The notes below the pieces were generated by a model, which was not told where the DNA came from, searched no databases, and saw only the letters and a program-made list of their open reading frames with translations. Below, in pieces: positions 33,719 through 41,956 of a DNA stretch of 64,000 nt. Origin of the DNA: DASQPR01 sp963836785 (GTDB lineage: Bacteria > Actinomycetota > Actinomycetes > Mycobacteriales > Micromonosporaceae); NCBI GenBank assembly GCA_963836785.1, contig CAWIKW010000001.1, positions 496,001 through 560,000 on the forward strand, written 5' to 3'. The translations under genes and the position numbers were made by a program. Each line of letters begins with the position of its first letter. Position 1 is the first letter of the stretch.

Positions 33719-34075
33719 GTGTTCGAGGTCAATGACATTCGTGAGTGGCGCAATCACGACGTTGTCGACGCGGCCGGTCACAAGATCGGCACGCTCGAAT
33801 CTGTCTACGTCGACACCGCGACCGACCAGCCGGCCTTCGCCACCGTGACCATCGGCATGCCCACCCGGCGACGCTTGACCTTCGTGCCGTTGGACGGCGC
33901 GCGTGTCGGGCCGGGCTACCTCCAAGTGACGCGGGCGAAGAATCAGGTCAAGGGCGCCCCGACGATCGACGTCGACGGCGAACTGCCCGCCCAGGACGAG
34001 CCGGCCATCTTCGCGCACTACGAGCTGACCTACGCACCCGGTATCAGCGGAGAGCGTCGCCTGGCCCGGCGCTGA
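33719..34075 (+). CDS. PRC-barrel domain protein
   Basis: A protein of 118 aa formed by one PRC-barrel fold. REWRNHDVVDAAGHKIGTLESVYVDTATDQPAFATV is the typical opening (a 'hydrolysed' D-x-x-G-x-x-I-G-x-(V/L) strand pattern), followed by TFVPLDGARVGPGYLQV. PRC-barrels occur in RimM and photosynthetic reaction centre H subunits; in actinobacteria, stand-alone copies are often general-stress genes of unknown role. The GTG start has GGGGGG about seven bases upstream. It overlaps nothing but is followed after 31 bases by a small membrane protein gene, probably in one transcript. Confidence 0.87.
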   Translation: MFEVNDIREWRNHDVVDAAGHKIGTLESVYVDTATDQPAFATVTIGMPTRRRLTFVPLDGARVGPGYLQVTRAKNQVKGAPTIDVDGELPAQDEPAIFAHYELTYAPGISGERRLARR

Positions 34076-34106
34076 TCGGCTCAGCCAACTCCGAGATGAG
34101 GTCGAG

Positions 34107-34274
34107 GTGGCGTTCTTCCTGCTCCTGATCATCGTGGCGATCGCCCTCGGCATCGTCGGCGTCGTGGTGCATGGATTGTTCTACCTATTGATCATCGGCA
34201 TCGTGGTGCTGATCATCGACCTCGCGTACGCGGCCGTCCGGTTCCGGCGAGCCGGACGGCGACCGACCCGCTGA
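34107..34274 (+). CDS. Small hydrophobic membrane protein, 55 aa
   Basis: A short gene: GTG 34107 to TGA 34274, 55 codons. GAGG is exactly five bases before the GTG. The protein is two hydrophobic stretches, FFLLLIIVAIALGIVGVVV and LFYLLIIGIVVLIIDLAYAAV, separated by a short HG turn and ending with the basic tail RFRRAGRRPTR. This predicts a two-helix hairpin with the tail in the cytoplasm. It fits the 'hydrophobic protein' group annotated in actinomycetes. Operon position after the PRC-barrel gene suggests a joint, probably stress-related, role. Confidence 0.75.
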   Translation: MAFFLLLIIVAIALGIVGVVVHGLFYLLIIGIVVLIIDLAYAAVRFRRAGRRPTR

Positions 34275-34277
34275 GCT

Positions 34278-34673
34278 TCAGATCGTCGTGGGCGTTTCCG
34301 GCGAGATCGACGCCGCCCCGCCCGCGTCACGCGAGGACAGCACGCAGAATTCATTGCCCTCCGGGTCGGCCAGCACGACCCACGACTGCTCGCCCTGGCC
34401 GATGTCGACGTGCGTGGCACCGAGATCGACGAGTCGTCGCACCTCGGCGTCCCGATCGTCGGGCCGGAAATCGAGATGCAGCCGGTTTTTCACCGACTTG
34501 GTCTCCGGCACGGTCGCGAACAACAGGCCCGGCAGCCGGTCTTCGGCCGGACGGATCTCGAACTCCTCGGGATCCTCGTTGGCCACGATCCAGCCGAGCG
34601 CACGCTGCCACCAACGCCCCAGCTCCACCGGGTCACGCGCATCGATGACGAGGTCCTCCCACACGAGACTCAT
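34278..34673 (-). CDS. VOC/glyoxalase-like domain protein
   Basis: A protein of 131 aa, one vicinal-oxygen-chelate domain of the two beta-alpha-beta-beta-beta units: VWEDLVIDARDPVELGRWWQRALGW at the start and DLGATHVDIGQ...VVLADPEGNEFCVL near the end. HLDF carries a possible metal-binding residue. Typical for the Glyoxalase_6 subgroup, which is widespread in actinobacteria and mostly without known substrate. There is no ribosome binding site; TATAGT lies seven bases before ATG 34673, consistent with leaderless transcription. Confidence 0.85.
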   Translation of the reverse strand: MSLVWEDLVIDARDPVELGRWWQRALGWIVANEDPEEFEIRPAEDRLPGLLFATVPETKSVKNRLHLDFRPDDRDAEVRRLVDLGATHVDIGQGEQSWVVLADPEGNEFCVLSSRDAGGAASISPETPTTI

Positions 34674-34869
34674 GGCCGCGACTATAGGACGAACCGCGGA
34701 CATTCTCGGTCGTGCGAACAAAACAGCGGATGCCGGTCGACGTTTTGTCGGACAGACCGCCGGGCAGGACCGGTGTCCGGCGGGAGGTCACCATGCGCTC
34801 TGGTCGGGCTCGAGCCGGTCGCGCCCTAACCCGTCTTGCCAGCCCGTCGGCCGGGCTAGGGTCGATGGC

Positions 34870-36651
34870 GTGGCAGATGCTCCGGTTTCGATCGACGCGG
34901 CCGACACACTCGCGCAACAGATCTTCGGTTATTCGTTGAAGCCGGCACAGCGCACCGCCGTCGCAGCGCTCGTGGGTGGCCGGGACACTCTTGCGGTATT
35001 GCCGACCGGCAGTGGGAAGAGCGCCATCTACCAGATCGGCGGGCTGGCACTGGGCGGCCTGACCGTCGTGGTGTCGCCGCTGATCGCGCTGCAACGGGAC
35101 CAGGCGCGTGGATTGGGCACCCGCAGCTGGCCCGACGGGCGGCCGGTGCGGGTGATCGCGCTGAACTCGACGCTGTCCAGAAAAGACCACGCCGACGCGT
35201 TGGCGCGACTCGGGGCCGGTGACATCGATTTCCTGATGCTCGGACCCGAGCAGCTGACGAATGCGGGCACCCACCAGGCGCTGGTGTCCAGTGGTCGGCC
35301 GATCTCGCTCGTTGCCGTCGACGAGGCGCACCTTGTGAGCGAGTGGGGGCACGATTTCCGGCCGGAATACCTGCGCGTGCGCGAGACGGTCGCGGCCGTC
35401 GGTCGGCCACCGGTGGTCGCGCTGACCGCGACGGCGTCGCTGCCCGTACAGGCCGATATCACCCGGCAGCTGGGCATGACCGAACCGGCGGTGATCGTCG
35501 CGGACTTCGATCGTCCGAACATCCGGCTGTCGGTACGGGCGGCGCACGTACACGTTCCGGAGGAGCAGGCCGTCGTCGACCGTACGGTCGAAGTGGTGCT
35601 CGCCAATGACACGCCGACGATCGTGTACGCGACGAGTCACGCGCGCTGCGAAGACGTCGCCGCACGGCTGCACCGTGACGCGTACCGGGCGGCGCCGTAT
35701 CACGCCGGGCTGCCGGCGAAGCGGCGGGCCGAGGTGCAGGACGCGTTCTTTCGCGGCCACCTCGATGTGATCGCGGCCACGAGCGCCTTCGGCATGGGCA
35801 TCGACAAGCCGGACGTACGTACGGTCGTGCACGCCGGTCCGCCTGCGAGCCTGGACGAGTACTACCAGGAGATCGGCCGGGCTGGGCGCGATGGTCGGCC
35901 AGCGCACGCGGCGCTCGTCTTCGACAGCCGGAGCCTACGCATCCCTCGGCTGTTCGCCAGTCGCCCAAAACTCGCGATGCCGGCCGTCCGATCCGTGGTG
36001 CGGGCGCTGGAAGGCCTGGGGCGCAACGATTCGATGACGGTGGCCGAACTCGTCGCGGCGAGCCAGGATTCGCGCGGCGCCACCGAGCGGATCGTCGACG
36101 ACATGGAGGAACTGGGGCTGATCACCGTCAACGGCGGACGGATCACCGTCGCACCGATCGGTGTGCACGACGACGCGACCGACGCGGTGGTCGCCGAGAG
36201 TCGCCGCCGCGCCAGCGTGCTGAACAGCCAGGTCGACATCGTCCGCCACTACGCCGAAACGGTGCAGTGCCGCCGGGCGGAACTCCTGGCTTATTTCGGC
36301 GAGGAACTCCAACCACCGTGCGGAAATTGCGACAACGACGAGATCCTCGACCGGCACCGCGGTCCGGACGCGACAACCCCTGCGCCCGACAGCCGGGCGG
36401 GGGCATCGGCCGAAGCGACGCGGAGGCCGCAGGCACCCGCCGAGGCGACCGAGGTGGGCGCCCGTACGGTCGCCGACGGGACCGAGTCGCGAGTGCTACC
36501 GGCGGTCGGAGCGGCCGTGCAGCACCGGCTCTGGGGCCACGGGACCGTGATGTCGGCCGACCAACACGAGATCGTCGTCGCCTTCGAATCCGTCGGCTAT
36601 CGCCATCTCACGACCGCGGTACTCGATACGGGACTCGTGTCGCTCGCCTGA
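34870..36651 (+). CDS. RecQ-like ATP-dependent DNA helicase
   Basis: A protein of 593 aa, a superfamily 2 helicase: Walker A TGSGKS (residues 46-51), DEAH (151-154), LTATAS (motif III), and the C-terminal RecA domain with ATSAFGMGIDKPDVR and QEIGRAGRDG (motifs V and VI). A RecQ-C-terminal zinc region follows, but the fourth zinc cysteine is Asp490 (Cys467, Cys484, Cys487 remain). There is no HRDC domain; instead residues 540-593 form a small beta domain (HRLWGHGTVMS...VAFESVGYRHL) like the Tudor-type ends of UvrD/PcrA helicases. GTG 34870 is probably leaderless, with TAGGGT seven bases upstream. Confidence 0.88.
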   Translation: MADAPVSIDAADTLAQQIFGYSLKPAQRTAVAALVGGRDTLAVLPTGSGKSAIYQIGGLALGGLTVVVSPLIALQRDQARGLGTRSWPDGRPVRVIALNSTLSRKDHADALARLGAGDIDFLMLGPEQLTNAGTHQALVSSGRPISLVAVDEAHLVSEWGHDFRPEYLRVRETVAAVGRPPVVALTATASLPVQADITRQLGMTEPAVIVADFDRPNIRLSVRAAHVHVPEEQAVVDRTVEVVLANDTPTIVYATSHARCEDVAARLHRDAYRAAPYHAGLPAKRRAEVQDAFFRGHLDVIAATSAFGMGIDKPDVRTVVHAGPPASLDEYYQEIGRAGRDGRPAHAALVFDSRSLRIPRLFASRPKLAMPAVRSVVRALEGLGRNDSMTVAELVAASQDSRGATERIVDDMEELGLITVNGGRITVAPIGVHDDATDAVVAESRRRASVLNSQVDIVRHYAETVQCRRAELLAYFGEELQPPCGNCDNDEILDRHRGPDATTPAPDSRAGASAEATRRPQAPAEATEVGARTVADGTESRVLPAVGAAVQHRLWGHGTVMSADQHEIVVAFESVGYRHLTTAVLDTGLVSLA

Positions 36652-36763
36652 CGGGCTTTCCGGCATGGCGGCCGCCGGTCCAACGGCCTACCCAACGTGA
36701 GCCCACCGACCGACTGCGGGGTTCGTACGGCGTACGCGCTGCCGGACCTCGATACTTGATGCC

Positions 36764-38197
36764 ATGCGCTTTCTCAATTCGCCTCCGTTGTACGACCTCA
36801 CATATGACGACGTGTTCATGGTCCCCAGCCGGTCGGCGGTCGACTCACGACTCGATGTCGACCTCGCATCGGACGACGGCACCGGGACCACGATCCCGAT
36901 CGTCGTCTCGAACATGACGGCCGTCGCCGGTCGCCGGATGGCCGAAACGGTCGCCCGACGGGGCAGCCTCGCCGTCATTCCGCAGGACATTCCGACCGAT
37001 GTCGTCGCCGAGGTCACGTCCTGGGTCAAGAGTCGCGACGTGGTCTACGACACACCGATCACACTCAGCCCGTCGGACACCGTCGGCGACGCGTTGACGC
37101 TGCTGCCGAAGCGATCGCACGGCGCCGTGATCGTCGCCGAGCGCGGCCGGCCGGTCGGGATCGTCACCGAACGGGACTGCGCCGAAATCGACCGTTTCAC
37201 CCAGGTACGTTCGGTGATGTCGACAAGCCTGCTGACGATCGCGGCCGGCACGGCGATGGAGGACGCGTTCACGAAGCTGGTCACGAACCACCGGCACGTC
37301 GCCCCGGTCGTCGACAACGCCGGCCATCTCGTCGGCGTACTGACCCGCAACGGTGCCGTACGGTCGTCGCTTTACCGTCCGGCCGTCGACGCGAACGGCC
37401 GGCTGCGCATCGCGGCCGCGCTCGGTATCACCGGTGACGTCGCCGGGCGTGCGGACAAACTGCTCGCTGCCGGCGTCGACGTGATCGTCCTCGACACGGC
37501 CCACGGTCACCAGGACAAGATGATCGCCGCTCTCCGGGTCGTGCGGGCCATGGACCCGTCCGTACCGGTCGTCGCCGGAAACGTCGTGACGGCGGACGCT
37601 GTTCGGGACCTGGTCTCGGCCGGAGCCAACGTGGTCAAGGTCGGCGTCGGCCCCGGCGCCATGTGTACGACACGCATGATGACCGGCGTGGGCCGACCGC
37701 AATTCTCCGCCGTCCTCGAATGCTCGGCCGCCGCGCGTGAGATCGGTGCCCACGTGTGGGCCGACGGCGGCGTCCGGCACCCACGCGATGTCGCACTCGC
37801 TATCGCGGCCGGCGCGTCGAACGTCATGATCGGATCGTGGTTCGCCGGGACCAACGAGTCGCCCGGAGAGGCGCAGCACGACGGCGACGGCCGGCTCTAC
37901 AAAGAGAATTTCGGCATGGCCTCGACCCGCGCGGTGACCCGGCGCACCGCAGCCGACACTGCCTTTTCGCGTGCCCGCAAGGGATTGTTCGAGGAAGGCA
38001 TCTCGACGTCCCGCATGTATCTCGATCCGCACCGCCCGGGCGTGGAGGACATCATCGACGAGATCGTCGCGGGCGTACGGTCATCGTGCACGTACGCCGG
38101 TGCGGCGACGCTCGACGAGTTCCGCGAGCGCGCAACGGTTGGTGTGCAGAGCATGGCCGGATTCACCGAGGGGAAGCCGTTGCACGCAAGTTGGTAG
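36764..38197 (+). CDS. guaB1: GuaB1 family IMP dehydrogenase-related protein (likely GMP reductase)
   Basis: A protein of 477 aa with the IMPDH/GMPR TIM barrel interrupted by two CBS domains (about residues 95-205). VVSNMTAVAG, DTAHGHQDKM, the catalytic loop GVGPGAMCTTRMMTGVG with Cys301 and VWADGGVRHPRD are all present. It belongs to the actinobacterial GuaB1 group, whose mycobacterial member is reported to be a GMP reductase regulated through its CBS domains. Compared with GuaB2-type IMPDH, the flap after the catalytic loop differs, as expected. GATACT lies seven bases before the ATG and no ribosome binding site is seen, so the start may be leaderless. Confidence 0.87.
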   Translation: MRFLNSPPLYDLTYDDVFMVPSRSAVDSRLDVDLASDDGTGTTIPIVVSNMTAVAGRRMAETVARRGSLAVIPQDIPTDVVAEVTSWVKSRDVVYDTPITLSPSDTVGDALTLLPKRSHGAVIVAERGRPVGIVTERDCAEIDRFTQVRSVMSTSLLTIAAGTAMEDAFTKLVTNHRHVAPVVDNAGHLVGVLTRNGAVRSSLYRPAVDANGRLRIAAALGITGDVAGRADKLLAAGVDVIVLDTAHGHQDKMIAALRVVRAMDPSVPVVAGNVVTADAVRDLVSAGANVVKVGVGPGAMCTTRMMTGVGRPQFSAVLECSAAAREIGAHVWADGGVRHPRDVALAIAAGASNVMIGSWFAGTNESPGEAQHDGDGRLYKENFGMASTRAVTRRTAADTAFSRARKGLFEEGISTSRMYLDPHRPGVEDIIDEIVAGVRSSCTYAGAATLDEFRERATVGVQSMAGFTEGKPLHASW

Positions 38198-38211
38198 CCG
38201 CGGGTCCGGTT

Positions 38212-38235
38212 GCCGGCGAGCCGGGAGCCGCCGGC
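38212..38235. terminator. Bidirectional hairpin between guaB1 and larC
   Basis: GCCGGCG-N10-CGCCGGC has perfect 7-base arms, extended outward by TTG...CAA after a short bulge. It is between the convergent stop codons at 38197 and 38243. No U-tract. Confidence 0.5.
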
Positions 38236-38242
38236 CTGGCAA

Positions 38243-39469
38243 TCATCCCAACGGTTTCGCGACCGCGCCGCGTACGAGACCGTCGGCCACCGCTTGCGCG
38301 CGGGCGCCTTCCATGACCGCGGCCTCGGGCCATCCCAGCGCGGCGGCCGCGGCGCGCACGTCTTCGAATTCCGGCGTCGCCTGAACGACCCGACCGTCTT
38401 CGTGGGCAACCTTGATCCGGACCGGCGCACCGGCGACGCCCACCGTTGCCCAGTAACGCGCCAGCGCCGTTTTGCGAACGTCGCTCTCCCGGATACCGAT
38501 GGTGGAGGTGGCGTCGAGAATGATGCGCCGCAACGTCTCGGCCGACTCGGGTCGGCACAACACGCTGATCTGATGCGCCGGCCGCCCCTTCTTCATGAGA
38601 ATCGGCGTGAGCCACGCGTCGTCCGCGCCCGCTTCCATCAGCGACGCCAGAACGCCGGGCCACAATCGCGGATCGAGGTCGTCGACGTTCGCCGTCAGCA
38701 CGGTGCCGATCGACCGGATCGTTGTCTCGGCCGACGCACCGGGCGCGTCGTTTGCGGTGCCGAGAAGAACCCGTACCACGTTGGCTCGATCGGGCCGATC
38801 CCGATGGCCGGCACCGATGCCCACGCGGCCCAACGTCATCGCGGGCAGGTCGGTCGACGGACGCGCGAGCGTCGCGACGAGGGCGGCGCCGGTCGGTGTC
38901 GCGAGTTCGCCTGCGCCACCGGCGACGACCGGCCATCCGGTCAACAGCTCGACCACGGCCGGTACGGGGACCGGAAGGTTGCCGTGCTCCGTGGCGGTGC
39001 GGCCCGACCCGACCGCGACCACGCCGGCGGAGACGTCGCCGATACCGAGATCGTGGATCGCCGCGCAGCAGCCGACGATGTCCGCGATCGAGTCCCAGGC
39101 ACCGACCTCATGAAAGTGCACATCGTCCGGCTCGACACCGTGCACGCGCGCCTCCGCGCCGGCGAGCCGGCCGAACACGGCGAGCGCGTTGCCACGGATC
39201 GCGTCGTCGAGGACGGCGCGATCGAGGAGGCCGCGGATCGCTTGCCACGTCCGGTGTCCGGACGCCGGGCCGGCCGTCACATCGAGCAACGTTGCCCGAA
39301 GGCCGGCCCGGCGCACGGACGATGTTGCGAGCCGTACGTCCGGCGCGACCGACTCGACGGCGGCCCGGATGCGATCCATCGACGCGCCGGCGTCGATCAG
39401 CGCGGCAAGGAGCATGTCGCCGGCGACGCCGGCCGACACGTCCCACCACGCGATCGCGCCCGATGCCAT
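38243..39469 (-). CDS. larC: LarC, nickel-insertion enzyme for the nickel-pincer cofactor
   Basis: A protein of 408 aa of the LarC (DUF111) family, the CTP-dependent cyclometallase that installs nickel in the NPN cofactor of LarA. WDVSAGVAGDMLLAALIDAGA at the start, HFHEVGAWDSIADIVG near residue 120, and the C-terminal IGTVLTANVDDLDPRLWPGVLASLMEAGADDAWLTPILMKKGRP are diagnostic. In Lactiplantibacillus plantarum larC needs a ribosomal frameshift to join two frames; here it is one open frame. It is the last gene of the operon running from the FadR-type regulator at 46923, two bases after the semialdehyde dehydrogenase stop. The partner genes larA, larE and larB are 9-12 kb away. Confidence 0.9.
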   Translation of the reverse strand: MASGAIAWWDVSAGVAGDMLLAALIDAGASMDRIRAAVESVAPDVRLATSSVRRAGLRATLLDVTAGPASGHRTWQAIRGLLDRAVLDDAIRGNALAVFGRLAGAEARVHGVEPDDVHFHEVGAWDSIADIVGCCAAIHDLGIGDVSAGVVAVGSGRTATEHGNLPVPVPAVVELLTGWPVVAGGAGELATPTGAALVATLARPSTDLPAMTLGRVGIGAGHRDRPDRANVVRVLLGTANDAPGASAETTIRSIGTVLTANVDDLDPRLWPGVLASLMEAGADDAWLTPILMKKGRPAHQISVLCRPESAETLRRIILDATSTIGIRESDVRKTALARYWATVGVAGAPVRIKVAHEDGRVVQATPEFEDVRAAAAALGWPEAAVMEGARAQAVADGLVRGAVAKPLG

Positions 39470-39471
39470 CG

Positions 39472-41004
39472 TCAGTCCGCGACGACCAACCGGCCGTCGA
39501 CGCGGCGCGGCAGACGCCACGGATTAGCCGTCCGCAATGCCGGCGGAAGCAACGACTCCGGCACGTCCTGGTAGCAGACGGGCCGGATCCAACGCTGGAT
39601 CGCCGTCGCACCGACCGATGTGAAGCCCGCGCTCGTCGTTGCCGGCCACGGGCCACCGTGATGCATGGCCCAGGTGACCGCGACACCGGTCGGCCAACCG
39701 TTGTAGACGATGCGCCCGGCCTTTCCGCTCAACGTGGCCACGACCTCGGCCACCGGGAACGGATCGTCCGGTTCGGCGTGAACGGTCGCGGTCAACGTGC
39801 CGTCGATGCCGGCCAGCGCGCTCATGAGTTCGCTCGCGTCGCGATACTCGACGACAAGTGAGTTCGGACCGAAATACTCCGCCGCCAACACGTCGGCGTC
39901 GCGCTGAAAGGCCGAGGCGCTGGTGCCGAAGACGACGCCGGACGCCCATGCCCCGGCGGCCGGAGCGGCCGGCGCCTCCGCCGCGGCGATCGTCGCCACG
40001 TCCGGGTGGCCCGACAGGTCGGCGAGGCCGTCAGTGAGTTGACCGCGAATCCGCTGGTTCAACATCGGTGCCGCCGGAACGCCGGCGACGGCGGCCGACA
40101 GCGCCTCGGTCATCGCGTGGCCAGCCGGCAGGAACAGCAGACCGGGCTTCGTGCAGAACTGGCCGGCGCCGAGGGTCATCGAGCCGACGAACCCGGACGC
40201 GATCTCGGCGCCCCGGGCCGCCGCGGCGGCCGGTGTCACGATCGCCGGATTGATGCTGCCGAGCTCGCCATAGAACGGGATCGGGTCTCCTCGGCGCGAC
40301 GCGACATCGAACAGGAACCGACCGCCGGCCGTCGAGCCGGTAAAGCCGGCCGCCCGTACGCGCGGATCGTTCAACGCGGCGAGGCCCGCTCCGTCGCCGA
40401 AGACCGTACCGAAGACACCGGCCGGCAAGCCCTGCTGCGCAACCACTTTCGACGCGAGCGACGCGACCTTGCGCGACAGCCCGGGATGTGAACTGTGCGC
40501 CTTCACCACGACCGGACAGCCGGCGGCAAGCGCGGATGCCGTGTCTCCACCCAGCACGCTGAAGGCGAACGGGAAGTTGCTGGCCGCGAACACGAGTACC
40601 GGGCCGAGCGGCTCGAGCCATCGCCGAAGGTCGGGGCGCGGCGGCGTGCTGGTCGGGTCCGGCGGATCGATGATCACGTCGAGATAGCCGCCGTCGATCA
40701 CGACGTCCGCGAACAACCGGAGTTGACCGCTGGTGCGGCCGACCTCGCCGGTCAGGCGCGCCGCCGGCAGACCGGACTCGGCGATTGCCAGCGGGACGAG
40801 TTCCTCGGCGGCCGCGTCGAGGGCATCGGCGAGCGCCCGGAGCAGCGCCGCCCGCACATCCGGCGTCGATCGGCCGAATTCCGTCGCCGCTGCGGACGCA
40901 CCGCCGAGCACCGAATCCAGGGCTGCCTGATCCGTCTCTGGCACCGCTTCGCCAACCGGCGCCCCGGTCCGCGGATCGACACCTTGGATGGTGGCGATGG
41001 TCAT
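39472..41004 (-). CDS. 2-oxoglutarate semialdehyde dehydrogenase-like aldehyde dehydrogenase
   Basis: A protein of 510 aa. The ALDH fold is clear: FAASNFPFAFSVLGGDTASALAAGCPVVVKAHSSHP, GSTAGGR, catalytic Glu247 in GELGSINP and nucleophile Cys284 in GAGQFCTKPG. ELGSINP and GQFCTKPG are typical of the KGSADH branch that oxidises 2-oxoglutarate semialdehyde to 2-oxoglutarate. GAGGAGG precedes ATG 41004, which overlaps the MBL gene's stop by four bases (ATGA). It follows a FAH-family gene that could make the semialdehyde from a 2-keto-3-deoxy pentonate. Substrate assignment is an inference from family and neighbours. Confidence 0.85.
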   Translation of the reverse strand: MTIATIQGVDPRTGAPVGEAVPETDQAALDSVLGGASAAATEFGRSTPDVRAALLRALADALDAAAEELVPLAIAESGLPAARLTGEVGRTSGQLRLFADVVIDGGYLDVIIDPPDPTSTPPRPDLRRWLEPLGPVLVFAASNFPFAFSVLGGDTASALAAGCPVVVKAHSSHPGLSRKVASLASKVVAQQGLPAGVFGTVFGDGAGLAALNDPRVRAAGFTGSTAGGRFLFDVASRRGDPIPFYGELGSINPAIVTPAAAAARGAEIASGFVGSMTLGAGQFCTKPGLLFLPAGHAMTEALSAAVAGVPAAPMLNQRIRGQLTDGLADLSGHPDVATIAAAEAPAAPAAGAWASGVVFGTSASAFQRDADVLAAEYFGPNSLVVEYRDASELMSALAGIDGTLTATVHAEPDDPFPVAEVVATLSGKAGRIVYNGWPTGVAVTWAMHHGGPWPATTSAGFTSVGATAIQRWIRPVCYQDVPESLLPPALRTANPWRLPRRVDGRLVVAD

Positions 41005-41954
41005 CGAGCCTCCTCGGCGGTCGATCGGCGCCACACCGGAGCGAGCCGGCCGGACCGGACGTGCCGGTCCAGATGGGCCTTGGCGATGGACATCGTCTGT
41101 AGGTTCACGCCCCCGTACGGACCGAGTCGCGTTCCCATCGCGTCCGCCAGTTGGGCCAGGCCCGTCTCGGCGTGTTCGTCCACGAAGTCGGCGACGAACG
41201 CGTCGGCGCGGTCGACGAAGGCGATGCTGTCCTCGATGCGCCGCTGTGCCGCGGCTCGATCCATGTGCTCGCCATGCGCGGGAACCATCAGGTCGAAGTC
41301 TAATCCGGCCAATCGACGCAGTCCGTGCCGGTACCGGTCGACGTCGTGGTAGAGCGGCGCGAGCCACAGATCGGAGCGGGCGAACGGGACGCCTGACCCT
41401 TGTACGTCGTCGAACGTGAACACGACGCGGCGCTCCTGGTCGTGGATCGCAATGTGGCCCGGGCTGTGGCCGCTGGTCGTCACTACCGTGAGCGAGGCGG
41501 TCCCGACCTCGATCCGGTCGCCGTCGCGCAGCAGCCGGTCGATCCGGACGCGGTCCCCCAGCAACGCGGCGATGCCCGCTTTGTCGCCGTCATCCAGGCG
41601 GTACGCGTCCGGATTGGGCTCCCATAGCTCACGGACGAGCCGGTCGTTGTCCTCCAGCCACGTGGCCTCGGCGGCCGGCGCGGCGAACTGCGGATCGGCG
41701 ATCGCGCGGAGGCGGCCGTTGCCGCCCATGTGGTCGGGGTGCGCGTGGCTGTTGACGACGAGCGCGATGTCGGCGATCCGAAGACCGGCGTCGGTCAACT
41801 CGCGGGCGATCGACGTGTCGGGCGTCGTCGCGACGCCGCTGTCGAGCAGCACGATGCCGCGCTCGCCGACGATCGCGTTGAGATACAGCGGAAGGCCGTG
41901 CTCTTCGAGATATTCGGTGCGGATCTGGATCCAGTCGTCGGCGAATCTCTTCAT
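41001..41954 (-). CDS. MBL fold metallo-hydrolase
   Basis: A protein of 317 aa with the complete metallo-beta-lactamase site: His70-x-His72-x-Asp74-His75 (SHAHPDHMGGN), the third-ligand region TSGHSPGHIA and Asp in FTFDDVQGSG, and the later His in VPAHGEH. It is cytosolic, since no signal peptide is visible. The ATGA overlap with the aldehyde dehydrogenase and two-base spacing to the FAH gene put it in the sugar-acid operon, where a lactone or thioester hydrolase would fit. Glyoxalase II-like activity is another option. Confidence 0.85.
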   Translation of the reverse strand: MKRFADDWIQIRTEYLEEHGLPLYLNAIVGERGIVLLDSGVATTPDTSIARELTDAGLRIADIALVVNSHAHPDHMGGNGRLRAIADPQFAAPAAEATWLEDNDRLVRELWEPNPDAYRLDDGDKAGIAALLGDRVRIDRLLRDGDRIEVGTASLTVVTTSGHSPGHIAIHDQERRVVFTFDDVQGSGVPFARSDLWLAPLYHDVDRYRHGLRRLAGLDFDLMVPAHGEHMDRAAAQRRIEDSIAFVDRADAFVADFVDEHAETGLAQLADAMGTRLGPYGGVNLQTMSIAKAHLDRHVRSGRLAPVWRRSTAEEAR

Positions 41955-41956
41955 CG

